A stretch of 64,000 bases of DNA from Anaerolineaceae bacterium. Lineage in GTDB: Bacteria > Chloroflexota > Anaerolineae > Anaerolineales > Anaerolineaceae. Below are positions 53,254-63,180 of this stretch, one piece after another. The DNA lies in contig PABH01000038.1 of assembly GCA_002702705.1 (NCBI GenBank), forward strand, positions 1 to 64,000, in the 5' to 3' direction. Made by a program: the position numbers and the translations under genes. Under the pieces are notes generated by a model. It worked only from the letters and a program-made list of their open reading frames with translations, was not told where the DNA came from and searched no databases. Position 1 is the stretch's first letter. Each line of letters opens with the position of its first letter.

Positions 53254-55596
53254 ATGACTAATTCATTTATTTTTCCATTACAAGGCTCTCGTTTTCCTAA
53301 ACAAGTTGGTGAAAAAGCAAAAAATATTCACTGGCTTAGTAAAAAAGGTTTTCATATTCCTAAAACTTATTTCATTCCTTGGGATCTTCAAAAAGAAGTT
53401 CTTAAGAATGGGGGAGAATTTCCACCGGTATTTTTGGGGGCTTTACATGATGTGATAAAACCAGACCAGCGTTATGCGGTGCGATCTTCTGCCAATGTAG
53501 AAGATTCTGTTACACAGTCTTTTGCTGGACAATTTTTATCCATGTTAGATTTAGAAGGGGAAGAAGCTGTCTTGAAAGCGATTGTTGACGTCTGGGTTTC
53601 ATCGCAAATGGATAACGTCTCACTTTACCAGGATCACAGGGTTGGTGAAAACAAGCAAGTAAAAATGGGTGTTATCCTTCAAGAAATGGTGTCAGCCGTT
53701 TTCGCCGGCGTCGTATTTAGTTGTAACCCGGTAACAGGCATGGATGAAATAATTATTGAAGCGGTAGCGGGTAGCGGCGTAAAAATTGTTCAAGAGGGAG
53801 TAACACCAGAACGCTGGGTATGGAAATGGGGAAAATGGTTAGAAAAACCACAAAACCCACAAAACCCACAAATGCTGGAAGAACAGGTTCTGGAAATTGT
53901 AAAACAAACCCAAGATATAAGTAAAAAACGCGGTCATTCGATTGATGCTGAATGGGCATTTTCTGAGGCTGACCTGATTTGGCTCCAAATACGTCGAATC
54001 ACGGTTCATCAAGAGATTGATATTTTTGCAAATCACATCCCGAAAGAATTTTTACCTGGTTTGATCAAACCCTTGGTATGGTCGGTGAATGTCCCGTTGG
54101 TGAATGGGGCTTGGGTTTGGCTGTTAACGGAGTTGATTGGGAAAAATCAATTAGATCCTTATCGTTTGGCACGTCGGTTTTATGGCAGGGCATATTTTAA
54201 TATGGGATTGCTCGGTTCCGTTTTTAAACAAATTGGACTGCCGGATAACGCATTGGAAAAATTGATGGGTTTTGAAGCGGAAAGTGGTCTGGGACCAAGT
54301 TTTCGTCCATCTCTAAAAGCGCTACGAACCCTACCAAGGTTGATCTTTTTTATGTTGGAGAAGTTACGTTTTCATCGTAAAGTAGAATCTTATTTGTGTA
54401 CAGCCCGCATGTCTTATGAAACGATTCAAAAACAAGCTTTATTGGTTAAAAACCCAAGTGCCGTTTTGGTTCTGTTGGAAGATTTATATTCATTAAATCA
54501 AAAAACAGCTTATTTCAATATTATCACTCCGCTGCTGATGCGTTTGTTTCACCAGTTGGCTAAACGGCAGTTGGCTGGTAAAAACATTGATTACAAAAAA
54601 ATTAATTGGCTTGAGCATTGGCAAGATCGCGAACGATATGATCCGATTCCTCATCTACAAAAACTCGGCAAGATGATCCAGGTGATGGACACAAATGACC
54701 GCCAGGATATTCTTAGTAAAAATGGGAACCGATCAAGACCAGTCAAAGAATTTCAGGAAGCATTTAACGAGTTTATGAAACAATTTGGTCATTTTAGTGA
54801 CAGCGGCAACGATTTTTCATATCCTTCATGGGCAGAAAGACCAGAAGTTGTTATGAATCTCATAAAAAGTATGGTGGAAAAACCGATTGTAAAAAAAGAG
54901 ATAAACAAACCGGGTTTTGATCAAGAAGTCCAATTTAACACGTTTGTTTTAAAACAGGCTGTATATTGGAGCTGCCGACGTGAGGAAATCAGTGCTTTAT
55001 TTACATTTGGCATTGGCTTGTTCAGGAAGTTATATTTGCAAATTGGCAAAGCTTTTTGCCAGAGCGGGTGGTTGGCAGAACAGGAAGATATATTTTATCT
55101 GGAGCATGCAGAGATAACCGCAGCAATCCAAGAAGATTCCACTACCGCACTTCAATCCATTGTTAAACAACGAAAGCAGCAGTATGACGACTTTCGTAAT
55201 TTAGTTCCACCTCCAATTATTTATGGGAATTCTGAACCTGAAATTATCAAAGATGTTTCCTCCTCATTAAAAGGAATAGCTGCTTCTCGGGGAATTCACC
55301 GTGGAGTAGTGCGGGTGGTCTTACAGCATTCCGATTTTTATAAAGTTGAACCAGGGTGTGTATTGGTTGTTCCTTATTCCGACGTAAGCTGGACTCCGTT
55401 GTTTGCCATTGCTGGTGCTGTATTAGCGGAAGCAGGTGGTTTGTTATCACACAGTTCAATCATTGCGCGGGAATATGGAATTCCCGCCATCGTCTCAGTG
55501 GAAGGTGTCACGCTTTTATCGGATGGGGTTGAGGTGACCGTAGATGGGTATACGGGAAATATCATCATCCATGATGGGATAAACGAAGGAGAATGA
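53254..55596 (+). CDS. PEP synthase/rifampin phosphotransferase-like dikinase
   Basis: A 780-residue protein of three parts. Residues about 1-250 are a PPDK_N ATP-grasp domain (AVRSSANVEDSVTQSFAGQF). Residues about 280-680 are an unrecognised helical middle. The end is a PEP-utilising phosphohistidine domain with the catalytic His in EAGGLLSHSSIIAREYGIP (about residue 732). The C-terminal PEP/pyruvate TIM barrel of PpsA is missing, which matches rifampin phosphotransferase layout. It therefore probably transfers the beta-phosphate of ATP to an unknown acceptor bound by the middle domain. Its end overlaps the next gene by 4 bases. Confidence 0.75.
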   Translation: MTNSFIFPLQGSRFPKQVGEKAKNIHWLSKKGFHIPKTYFIPWDLQKEVLKNGGEFPPVFLGALHDVIKPDQRYAVRSSANVEDSVTQSFAGQFLSMLDLEGEEAVLKAIVDVWVSSQMDNVSLYQDHRVGENKQVKMGVILQEMVSAVFAGVVFSCNPVTGMDEIIIEAVAGSGVKIVQEGVTPERWVWKWGKWLEKPQNPQNPQMLEEQVLEIVKQTQDISKKRGHSIDAEWAFSEADLIWLQIRRITVHQEIDIFANHIPKEFLPGLIKPLVWSVNVPLVNGAWVWLLTELIGKNQLDPYRLARRFYGRAYFNMGLLGSVFKQIGLPDNALEKLMGFEAESGLGPSFRPSLKALRTLPRLIFFMLEKLRFHRKVESYLCTARMSYETIQKQALLVKNPSAVLVLLEDLYSLNQKTAYFNIITPLLMRLFHQLAKRQLAGKNIDYKKINWLEHWQDRERYDPIPHLQKLGKMIQVMDTNDRQDILSKNGNRSRPVKEFQEAFNEFMKQFGHFSDSGNDFSYPSWAERPEVVMNLIKSMVEKPIVKKEINKPGFDQEVQFNTFVLKQAVYWSCRREEISALFTFGIGLFRKLYLQIGKAFCQSGWLAEQEDIFYLEHAEITAAIQEDSTTALQSIVKQRKQQYDDFRNLVPPPIIYGNSEPEIIKDVSSSLKGIAASRGIHRGVVRVVLQHSDFYKVEPGCVLVVPYSDVSWTPLFAIAGAVLAEAGGLLSHSSIIAREYGIPAIVSVEGVTLLSDGVEVTVDGYTGNIIIHDGINEGE

Positions 55597-56255
55597 TGTT
55601 GAATTTTATTTTACTTAATGGGTTTGTTCTTTTGATGGGTTATTTGATTGGATCCGTTTCATTCGCTCGGATAATTACAAAAATCGTTTCACCGGATACC
55701 AATCTCGAAAGAACGGATGCACCATTGGAAGGAACGGACGAAAAATTAGAAATGAACGGAATCAGTGCCACCAGTGTGCGGTTAAAATTGGGACCAAAAT
55801 ACGGCATTTTGGTGAGTTTACTGGATATGCTTAAAATGGTCGTGCCGGTGGCGGCGCTTCATTATTTTTTTCCGGATTCACCAGCTTACTATTTTGCAGC
55901 TGCAGGTGGCGTGGTAGGGCACAACTGGCCGATTTATTATAAATTTCAGGGTGGATATGGACATTCTCCGATTTATGGAGCTTTGTTTGTGATTGAATGG
56001 ACAGCCATCCCGATCAGTTTTGTTGGAACAGCTGTATTTTATTTTATCTTTCGACAGGTTCAAATCGCTTCATTTTTGGGTGTGCTGCTGATTCTGCCCT
56101 GGTTTTTATTTCGCGGATTGGGAAGATTTGCTGTGTTGTATGCCGTTGTTTTTAGCTTATCCTACCTCATTCGTATTTTGCCCGATTTCCGCGCAACCCG
56201 TCAAATCGAAAAAAGAAAAACAAATACCCAGGCTTCAACAACGAATGCTGAATAA
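55593..56255 (+). CDS. Divergent PlsY-like membrane acyltransferase
   Basis: A 220-residue membrane protein with five to six helices. It matches PlsY in layout: GYLIGSVSFARIITK at the start, and GHNWPIYYKFQGGYGHSPIY where PlsY has GHxxPxxxxFxGGKGVAT. The key Lys of GGKG is replaced by Tyr, and the GATN motif by SATS (NGISATSVRLKLGPKYG). PlsY acylates glycerol-3-phosphate from acyl-phosphate; these changes suggest a different substrate or loss of activity. The 4-base overlap with the dikinase-like gene shows tight coupling. Confidence 0.65.
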   Translation: MMLNFILLNGFVLLMGYLIGSVSFARIITKIVSPDTNLERTDAPLEGTDEKLEMNGISATSVRLKLGPKYGILVSLLDMLKMVVPVAALHYFFPDSPAYYFAAAGGVVGHNWPIYYKFQGGYGHSPIYGALFVIEWTAIPISFVGTAVFYFIFRQVQIASFLGVLLILPWFLFRGLGRFAVLYAVVFSLSYLIRILPDFRATRQIEKRKTNTQASTTNAE

Positions 56256-56301
56256 CGAAATCAGAATGATTGGTAATAGGTATTAAACCATTAGCAAAGG
56301 C

Positions 56302-57102
56302 CTATTTATTTTCTGTCTTCTCAGCCAAAGTTTCTGAGGGCGAGGTGGCATCAGCCTGTGGTGGAAGGATGGTGATATTGATCTTATATTCTTTCTGGTA
56401 AGCTTCCGCTTGTGTTTCTTCTTTCACCTCCAAGTATGGATTTCCTTTTCCACTCAGATAGATGATGTAATCGTGACTGGGTTGATTTTGTTTTTTCATT
56501 AAATTGATCGCGTTCATAATCATCACCAATTCACTAAAAAGTTTTGCCATCTTAGAATCACTCTGTACCAAAGATGCTATTGCTTCTTCGTCCAGGTGGT
56601 ACATAATTGATTTATTTTCGGGGTCCTGAAGTGCTTCTGTTAATCCTTCCACCAAATCTTGAATAATTTCTTGCGGGGTACGTAAGGTCTGCACTTTCTT
56701 AATACTGATTTTTTGAGAAACAGCTAATTCGGATTGGGTATATTGTAAGTTGAGAGTGATAGGTTTTAATGGGTCTGCAAACATATTTTTGTTTAACCCC
56801 AATGATTCAGCACTCAAGGTAATATCGAATGTAAATAACTCGGTTTTTAAGTTAATATTGGTTGAACTGGTTGCATGTAATGCAAGACTGTTATCTTTTC
56901 GATAAACAAGATTGGTTTCATTTTGAGAAAAGTTTAATTCGCTGATTTGCATTGACATCGCAAAAGATGTCACACCGGAAAGAGCGTCTTGTGTATGTAA
57001 GTTTTCTTTTTCCGTATTGGCGGTTTTATTTAACGATTCAGCAGTTGTTTTGGAGATCGTTGGATTGGTAGGGTTAAATAAAGATGAAGAAGATATTTGC
57101 AT
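56302..57102 (-). CDS. Hypothetical 266-residue protein
   Basis: A soluble protein with no signal peptide or recognised domain. The first 45 residues are Ser/Thr/Asn-rich and probably unfolded. Residues about 70-135 look like beta strands, 140-210 like helices (IIQDLVEGLTEALQDPENKS, LFSELVMIMNAINLMKK). The end is acidic. An AAGGAGG site precedes the start. The layout loosely recalls proteins of unknown function near flagellar genes, but no motility genes are nearby. Confidence 0.6.
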   Translation of the reverse strand: MQISSSSLFNPTNPTISKTTAESLNKTANTEKENLHTQDALSGVTSFAMSMQISELNFSQNETNLVYRKDNSLALHATSSTNINLKTELFTFDITLSAESLGLNKNMFADPLKPITLNLQYTQSELAVSQKISIKKVQTLRTPQEIIQDLVEGLTEALQDPENKSIMYHLDEEAIASLVQSDSKMAKLFSELVMIMNAINLMKKQNQPSHDYIIYLSGKGNPYLEVKEETQAEAYQKEYKINITILPPQADATSPSETLAEKTENK

Positions 57103-57194
57103 AAGACCTCCTTTACATAGTATCGGTCTATTTTTTTAGATCTAAATATTTTATGTGAACTTTTTTATCTCCTATTAATTTTTTAACCAAAAAC

Positions 57195-57229
57195 AAGACA
57201 GACACCGGATCAAATCCGATGTCTGTCTT
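57195..57229 (-). terminator. Rho-independent terminator of the C45 hydrolase gene
   Basis: AAGACAGACACCGGAT and ATCCGATGTCTGTCTT form a 16-bp stem with a 3-base loop. On the minus strand it is followed by TTGTTTTTGG. Confidence 0.85.
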
Positions 57230-57300
57230 CTTCGCTTACTAAAGCTCTTTTTTGTCTTTCTAACTTGGGTTCACTTAACTTTATGAATCAGTCTTTTTTC

Positions 57301-58380
57301 TTAGGCATTCAGCTGGTATGTGGTGTAGTTATTCTTACAAGGTGAACCCCAGGTAGCGTGCATCTGGTGGGTGGTGAGGTCAATTACCATCGCCATGATC
57401 GTTTTTTCGCTGTTAAGTACATTTTTATCAATGCCGTGGTTGCAGATCGAATCCGGGTAATTAACATGATCCTTTTGGATTTCCTGAAGTGTTTTAACGG
57501 TATGTTTGCTGGTTTGTTTCAGGAGTCTTAGAGCACGGTAATATCGCACCCGGGCACTGATTAATTCATCCGGTTCATTTTCAATGCTGCGCATCACAGG
57601 ATCAAGATAAAAATTGGTATGTACCAGGTAGCCATCTTCCCCATAAATCATGCCGAATTGGCGAGCAGAAACTTCGATATTGTATAACTCGCCGCTTTCG
57701 TGCACGATGAGGTGATTATAGCCAGCGGCTCGCTGAGGAACCAGGATCGAGCGGATCGCATCGGCTGGGGTTTTGGCAGCCAAAACGGCTCTGGAATACA
57801 GAATACGAGGGATGCCAATCCGTCCATCTTCCGGGTACACCGAATCACAGGCCTGAGCAATGCCGTGCGCATTAAAGCCAATGTTGGGTAATAAGCCGCC
57901 ATAGGACATGGCCAAAAATGGAGGTTCTTTCTCAGGTTTAGCGTGAACCAGGTATACATCCGATTCATCTTCCGGTGTCCAATCTTCATTGTGAGCAACC
58001 AATACATTTCCATTGGCGGTCCGACTCTGATTTACGGCAATACTGCTGCATTTTGTAAGATGCAAAGCATCACTGGTTACACCTTCCATAGCGTTTACGA
58101 TGCAAATATCGTTATAGTCTACACCAGCGCCTTCTGAGATGCCATGTAATTCTTCTACATATTGAGGGAGGTGTTCTTCAGCAAACAGCATATATTTACG
58201 GGCTTGTATGCTTGCCCCATCCCATGTTAGTTGAAGTTGATCGTAGGCTTTTTGGAGCAGTATTTTTGCATTTTCAACACTGTGTTGGATCTGAGGGCGC
58301 ATAGATTCCCCAATCTGCTGCCCGATTTCAAGGTGATTTCCCTGAACATAAATAATAGGAAGTTCGTTTCTTGTAGTCAT
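57301..58380 (-). CDS. C45-family acyltransferase/amidohydrolase-like protein
   Basis: The ATG at 58380 (MTTRNELPIIY) has GAAAGA upstream; a TTG start 15 bases earlier is less likely. The 359-residue protein matches the C45 (acyl-CoA:6-aminopenicillanate acyltransferase) family: GNHLEIGQQIGESMRP, HGISEGAGVDYNDICIVNA, KCSSIAVNQ and NVLVAHNEDWTPE. These are Ntn hydrolases; the Cys in KCSS is the candidate nucleophile after self-cleavage. Substrate is unknown (an acyl-amide or peptide). Confidence 0.82.
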   Translation of the reverse strand: MTTRNELPIIYVQGNHLEIGQQIGESMRPQIQHSVENAKILLQKAYDQLQLTWDGASIQARKYMLFAEEHLPQYVEELHGISEGAGVDYNDICIVNAMEGVTSDALHLTKCSSIAVNQSRTANGNVLVAHNEDWTPEDESDVYLVHAKPEKEPPFLAMSYGGLLPNIGFNAHGIAQACDSVYPEDGRIGIPRILYSRAVLAAKTPADAIRSILVPQRAAGYNHLIVHESGELYNIEVSARQFGMIYGEDGYLVHTNFYLDPVMRSIENEPDELISARVRYYRALRLLKQTSKHTVKTLQEIQKDHVNYPDSICNHGIDKNVLNSEKTIMAMVIDLTTHQMHATWGSPCKNNYTTYQLNA

Positions 58381-58451
58381 ATAACATTCTTTCAAATAGA
58401 TATAAAAAAAGTTCTCAAGTAAAACATTCGTACGGATATTAAAAAATCATA

Positions 58452-59657
58452 TCACCGATTTAGGTTTCCAGTCAGAGGAGCTTCAGTAAGTGGAGGTTTT
58501 TTTTGTTTTCGTCGCTGTTGAAACACAATAATTGATCCAAACATTACAATCGAAATCATAAAATTAGCTAATACGATCCAAATGATAATGACCGGAGTGG
58601 CTGATTCGATCCACTGACCGGCAATCCAGGGGGAGATCATACCGCCTAAACTGGCGACAATAAAAATCAGGCTGGTTACCCGGCTGGAAACAGCACCAAT
58701 TTGTTCGGCCAGGTTCATTGCAGTTGGAAAAGTTGAGGCAATAAATAAGGCGTGCAGTACAGAGCCGATCCATAAAAAAGTAGGTTGATTTACAAACAGG
58801 ATCAACAAAATGAGTGTTACAGCGCCTCCTACCAGGTTACCTGTTAACATAATAGTGGTGGATAATTTTTTAGAGATAAAAACCGCTGCCAAACGGGAAA
58901 ATGTAAAGACGCCCCAAAAAATGGATGTAAGGTAAGCGGCTTGTTCCGCGTCCATGGTACTGACTTTGGTAGCATAGGTGAACAGCCAGTTGCCTAAAGT
59001 CATTTCAGCACCGACATATCCCAGAAAAAATAACAACAAAAAAACAATCAAAGCAATCGGTGTTTTTTCAGATAGAGCAGTTTTACTTCGTGGGCTGGTT
59101 TCCAGGGTGGGGGGAGAAAAACGCAGTAAAAACAATACGGGTATAAGAATGACAGCTGACATAATCCAAAAAGCAAAATTGAGGTTTTCGTTGACCCGCA
59201 GTGATTGGGCAATCAACAGTGGGGCAATAAAAGAGCCCAATCCAAAAAAGAAATGCAGCCCGTTCATATAAGGCGCAACCTGATTTCCGTGTAACCACAT
59301 GATTAAGGTGTTTTCGCCAACATCCAAATGGGCCTGGCAGATTCCAAGTAAAAAAAGAATGAGTATCAATAACCATAAATTTTGCAGCAAGGGCAGGCTT
59401 GCAACCCCAATTGCTAACAAGACCAAAACAACGGCAATCACCTTATGTCCGTCAAATTTTTTCAGCAAAGTGCCCGCAATAAAAGCACCGGACATAAATC
59501 CAAGACTACTGAAAATAAAAAGGGTACTTAATTGGGAAAAAGTTGTTCCTGTGTTTTTAGCAAAGGTGGGCAGGCTGGGGCCTAACATGCCAGTAATTAA
59601 ACCCAATGCAATGAAGGCTAAATAATATACAACGGTGATTTTTTTCTTTTGATCCAT
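58452..59657 (-). CDS. MFS transporter
   Basis: The ATG at 59657 (MDQKKKITVVYYLAFIAL) is preferred over a TTG start 45 bases upstream. The 401-residue protein has 12 predicted helices. It is closest in feel to sugar or fucose-type MFS carriers (MLGPSLPTFAKNTGTTFSQL, GNTLIMWLHGNQVAPYMNGL-like stretch). Substrate is unclear. It lies upstream of the C45 hydrolase on the same strand with a 70-base gap, so it may supply that enzyme's substrate. Confidence 0.8.
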   Translation of the reverse strand: MDQKKKITVVYYLAFIALGLITGMLGPSLPTFAKNTGTTFSQLSTLFIFSSLGFMSGAFIAGTLLKKFDGHKVIAVVLVLLAIGVASLPLLQNLWLLILILFLLGICQAHLDVGENTLIMWLHGNQVAPYMNGLHFFFGLGSFIAPLLIAQSLRVNENLNFAFWIMSAVILIPVLFLLRFSPPTLETSPRSKTALSEKTPIALIVFLLLFFLGYVGAEMTLGNWLFTYATKVSTMDAEQAAYLTSIFWGVFTFSRLAAVFISKKLSTTIMLTGNLVGGAVTLILLILFVNQPTFLWIGSVLHALFIASTFPTAMNLAEQIGAVSSRVTSLIFIVASLGGMISPWIAGQWIESATPVIIIWIVLANFMISIVMFGSIIVFQQRRKQKKPPLTEAPLTGNLNR

Positions 59658-60053
59658 AGAAAATGCCTGAAATTTCGTGTAGATTAACTGTTTCCCCAAC
59701 AAAAACCAATTCTTTGAAAAGAAGAAAAAAACATAGGGTTTTATGGAAGAAAAAATAGTGATAATTTTTTAAAGAATCAATCGATTAATGGACCTATTAT
59801 AAAGTGAATTCCTAAAAACGGAAAACAATTTACAATAACGGTGTAAGGATTGTTTTCCATTGAAAAAATTTTTGAAACTCCAGTATCACTACGATTATTG
59901 CCTTAAATTAAAAAAGTCAAAAGGTGTTATGCGTTCTTAAAACACAGGCCGGTCGGCAGAATGAAAAAATCATATGTATTCATATAAAGGGACAAAAATA
60001 ACTAGGTTTATTAGCCTCTATTTCTGTCCCTTTGTATTTAACAAATTCTTAAA
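59658..60053. other. Intergenic region with inverted repeat
   Basis: About 400 bases without a gene. GGAAAACAAT (59820-59829) and ATTGTTTTCC (59849-59858) form a 10-bp stem. The subtilase terminator lies at its right end. Confidence 0.4.
59986..60033 (-). terminator. Terminator of the subtilase gene
   Basis: AAAGGGACAAAAATA and TATTTCTGTCCCTTT form a long stem. On the minus strand it lies about 20 bases after the protease stop. Confidence 0.65.
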
Positions 60054-62945
60054 TTATCGCTGCAATAACGGCAGATAAACAGCATTCTCACCTGTAAATG
60101 TAGGTAAACCAGCACTGATAATGATGGCATAGGGCTGCTGCCCGCCTTGCGGCACATTGTAACCGGTAACAGTAATGGTGTACTGTCCTTGGACTGCATT
60201 GGGAATAAAGACTGTCTCGGTGTTATTACAGCGGTCATGTCCATTGCTGAGACAAGAACTATTGCTAGAATAAACACCACTGTTGCCATAATATTTTGTT
60301 CCATTGGGGGCGGTCACGACCAGGTCAAGATCGTTAACAAGTGCCTTTGTAGCGGTTGTTGAACCGGGATAATCCGTCCAAACCAGGGTAGCACGCAGCG
60401 GCTCATTAGAGAGGGGCAAGGGGGTACTTGTTGGGCTAGGGACAAGAGTCGGTGTACGGGTTGGTGTGGGTACCGCTGTAGGAATGCCGTTTGGTGTAGT
60501 GACATTGAGTTCAACATCGTCAATATAATAGGTAGGAAACCACATTGTATAAATGTTGTCAATCGCAGAGAACTCAATTGCGATCTCTTTTCCACGCACT
60601 TCTGCTAATAAGTCAGAATTAAAAACCATCGTTTTTTGCTGCCAAAAACTAGAAGAGCTATTGAGAGAACTACTAAGGTAAGTATGGGTTCGATCCACAG
60701 ATGTTACTCGAGCAAGCAAGTAATGATTCCCATCTTCATAGTATTTTGTTAACCAAAAGAATTTTAATTCAAGTGAGGTAGCATTTTCTGGAACACTAAC
60801 AACTTGATAAAATTCAGCATCATTAGTTCCATCCATAAACATGGATTTGCTCCCGCTATGTTTTTCAGTGCTTGAATAATGAGTTTGTCGGCCTAACGTC
60901 CATCCCGTTTCTGATTCAAAGGATGGATTAAGCAGAAGTTGCTCTGTTACACTCTTGCTAGAAATTCCCTTTTCTTGTGAAGAAGCTGATGGGGTTACCT
61001 CAAAACTGGGTATATTGCCTTGATTTGCTGTCTCATCGTTGGAAACTTGGCCAACGGTGATGTTATAACTAATGCTCTGTCCAGTAACCAGCCCTGCTGT
61101 GTAATCATCAATGCGCATTTGTTGGCCGCTATCTTGAATCAAGCTGTCTGCAACATTCACCCTGCCCCAGCCGCTCACGTTGTTGGGAGTAATATTAGGG
61201 ATTTGTTGATAAGCACTCACACTGCCGTATTCACCGGGGGAGATATCCTCTGCACCATGCACCAAGAGTGCTTTGACCAATGCGCTGCTGGGGTTAAGGA
61301 AATGTTTGTAGTCAATCAGCCATTCACGCACTAAGGCGGCTGCACCGGCGACTAATGGAGTCGACATGCTGGTGCCGCCCAGGAATAAATAGCGTTGATC
61401 TAAGGTACTACCTGCATTTGTCAATCCATGGTAACTGAGTGTGCCCCAACCAGTGCCTTCCGCGAGACTACTACGCATTGAAATGATTGCCGTGCCTGGT
61501 GCGACCACATCCGGTTTGATGCGTCCATCATCTGTTGGTCCACGGCTGGAGAAGGCTGCCATACCGATTCTATTACTAGCGACCCTGTCCCAGTAGATTG
61601 GCTGTACACTAAAATCGCTGGGCCAAGCAGCACCCCAGGTAATTGCAAAGCTTGGACGGGAGTTTTCGGTCGCCCCGACAGTGATACAGTTTTTGGCTGT
61701 TCCGGGTTGACCTATTGAATCAAGATCAACGACACCGTTGGCATTGGCATCGGTTCCGTCATTGCCAGCTGAGAAGAGAATCACCATATCTTTCATTTCC
61801 CAGGCTGCAGCGTCAATTTGCTGGCTGCTTGTTATGTATCCCCCGTACTCCGGGTAATAAATTCCTCCGGTAGGTCCCCCCCAGGAATTCGTATGAATCC
61901 GCGCACCTAGTTGGTAGGCGTCACGCATCAAATCACCCCGGTCATCAGGGATACCTCCTAAACTGCCGCCTGAATCCATAACGCTTTGCATAATGAGCTG
62001 GGCTTCAGGGGCACTGCCGGCGTAACTATTGTTGTAATTATGGGCTGCGGGGTTGCTGCCAGACATGACACCGTTTCCTAATACAGAGCCGGCAACATGG
62101 GTACCGTGTCCGTTGGGATCAGACCAGTCTCCTGGACGGCCCAAACCGAATCCGTTGAGTAGACGGCCAAAAACATCCGGGTGTAAGGTAGCGAGATTGC
62201 CCGTATCCAACCCGGAATCTGCCACGGCAACAATTTGTCCTTCACCAAAAAGATTTAGTTGATTTCTTACTTCACCAACTTCCATGATGACAGTTCCGCC
62301 CACGTCATTTGTGAATTCTACGGGGAACTGGGGCTCAATATAAAGCACATCATTCAATTTGGCTAATTCGATTTGTTTGGCGGAAGGCAGGCTTGCGGTT
62401 ATAAACCCGTAGAAGTCATTTTGAGTCTGGCTTTTTACTATTCCTCCCCAACTCTGGATTTGTTCAGCGATAGCCATTAAATCAGCATCCGGTAATGTTT
62501 GCACAATAATGTCCTGAATTTCTTCGTCCGATTTTTGGCTTGCTGTTAATTCGGAAGAAAGCCGGTACTGGGGTTGGTATTCTCCAACCCAACGAACATA
62601 ATCAAGCGCCCGCGTTTGATTTACCATTGACGAGTTCATTCGTGTGATAAAGGTGAAATTTGGAATATAATCATAAAATTTTACGCCAAAGCTGGATATT
62701 TCCATTTTCCATGCTTCGTCAATAGGTCCATTAAATTGAACCAAATAAAGTGTTTCACCTTCAAGCAAAACTTCCTTATTTTGGTCGGTGGACATTTCTT
62801 CCGATATGGGATCAAATGAGTTTGTTTTTAATTGGATCGTATAGGATAAATCCGGATTGGAATCGTGATAAGCCTGAATTGAGCTGTTGACTAACACAAA
62901 ACACAAAAAAATAGTGGGTACCAGCAAAGAAATTCTACGATACAT
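60054..62945 (-). CDS. Secreted subtilisin-like serine protease (S8)
   Basis: A 963-residue secreted protein with a signal peptide (about residues 1-26) and a pro-region to about 230. The catalytic triad is Asp in VAVADSGLDTGN (about 243), His in PNGHGTHVAGS (about 281) and Ser in GGTSMSTPLVAG (about 525). Residues about 660-810 form a beta-sandwich that may bind carbohydrate. A Thr/Pro-rich linker (TAVPTPTRTPTLVPSPTS) and a pre-peptidase-type C-terminal domain follow. It probably digests external proteins for nutrition. Confidence 0.93.
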   Translation of the reverse strand: MYRRISLLVPTIFLCFVLVNSSIQAYHDSNPDLSYTIQLKTNSFDPISEEMSTDQNKEVLLEGETLYLVQFNGPIDEAWKMEISSFGVKFYDYIPNFTFITRMNSSMVNQTRALDYVRWVGEYQPQYRLSSELTASQKSDEEIQDIIVQTLPDADLMAIAEQIQSWGGIVKSQTQNDFYGFITASLPSAKQIELAKLNDVLYIEPQFPVEFTNDVGGTVIMEVGEVRNQLNLFGEGQIVAVADSGLDTGNLATLHPDVFGRLLNGFGLGRPGDWSDPNGHGTHVAGSVLGNGVMSGSNPAAHNYNNSYAGSAPEAQLIMQSVMDSGGSLGGIPDDRGDLMRDAYQLGARIHTNSWGGPTGGIYYPEYGGYITSSQQIDAAAWEMKDMVILFSAGNDGTDANANGVVDLDSIGQPGTAKNCITVGATENSRPSFAITWGAAWPSDFSVQPIYWDRVASNRIGMAAFSSRGPTDDGRIKPDVVAPGTAIISMRSSLAEGTGWGTLSYHGLTNAGSTLDQRYLFLGGTSMSTPLVAGAAALVREWLIDYKHFLNPSSALVKALLVHGAEDISPGEYGSVSAYQQIPNITPNNVSGWGRVNVADSLIQDSGQQMRIDDYTAGLVTGQSISYNITVGQVSNDETANQGNIPSFEVTPSASSQEKGISSKSVTEQLLLNPSFESETGWTLGRQTHYSSTEKHSGSKSMFMDGTNDAEFYQVVSVPENATSLELKFFWLTKYYEDGNHYLLARVTSVDRTHTYLSSSLNSSSSFWQQKTMVFNSDLLAEVRGKEIAIEFSAIDNIYTMWFPTYYIDDVELNVTTPNGIPTAVPTPTRTPTLVPSPTSTPLPLSNEPLRATLVWTDYPGSTTATKALVNDLDLVVTAPNGTKYYGNSGVYSSNSSCLSNGHDRCNNTETVFIPNAVQGQYTITVTGYNVPQGGQQPYAIIISAGLPTFTGENAVYLPLLQR

Positions 62946-63180
62946 AAATACCTCGGTTTTTGCAATGATCTTTGGAACAAAAAAATTATACTCCCCAGTT
63001 TTTGTTCTGTAAATTTTGTCTTGCTATAGAGGATGTTTGTTTGAGAAGAGATATTAGTATTTTAAACAAGCAAAAATTCACCCATTTTGATCGTGACTCA
63101 AAAACTGAGGATTGGAGATTAAATGGTTCCGATTGCGGCGGCGGTATCGCTTGCTGTGGGGTAGTTCTTAAAGTTAAATT
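62946..63180. other. Intergenic region
   Basis: A 235-base gap between two minus-strand genes. I see no gene, clear promoter or strong hairpin in it. Confidence 0.35.
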
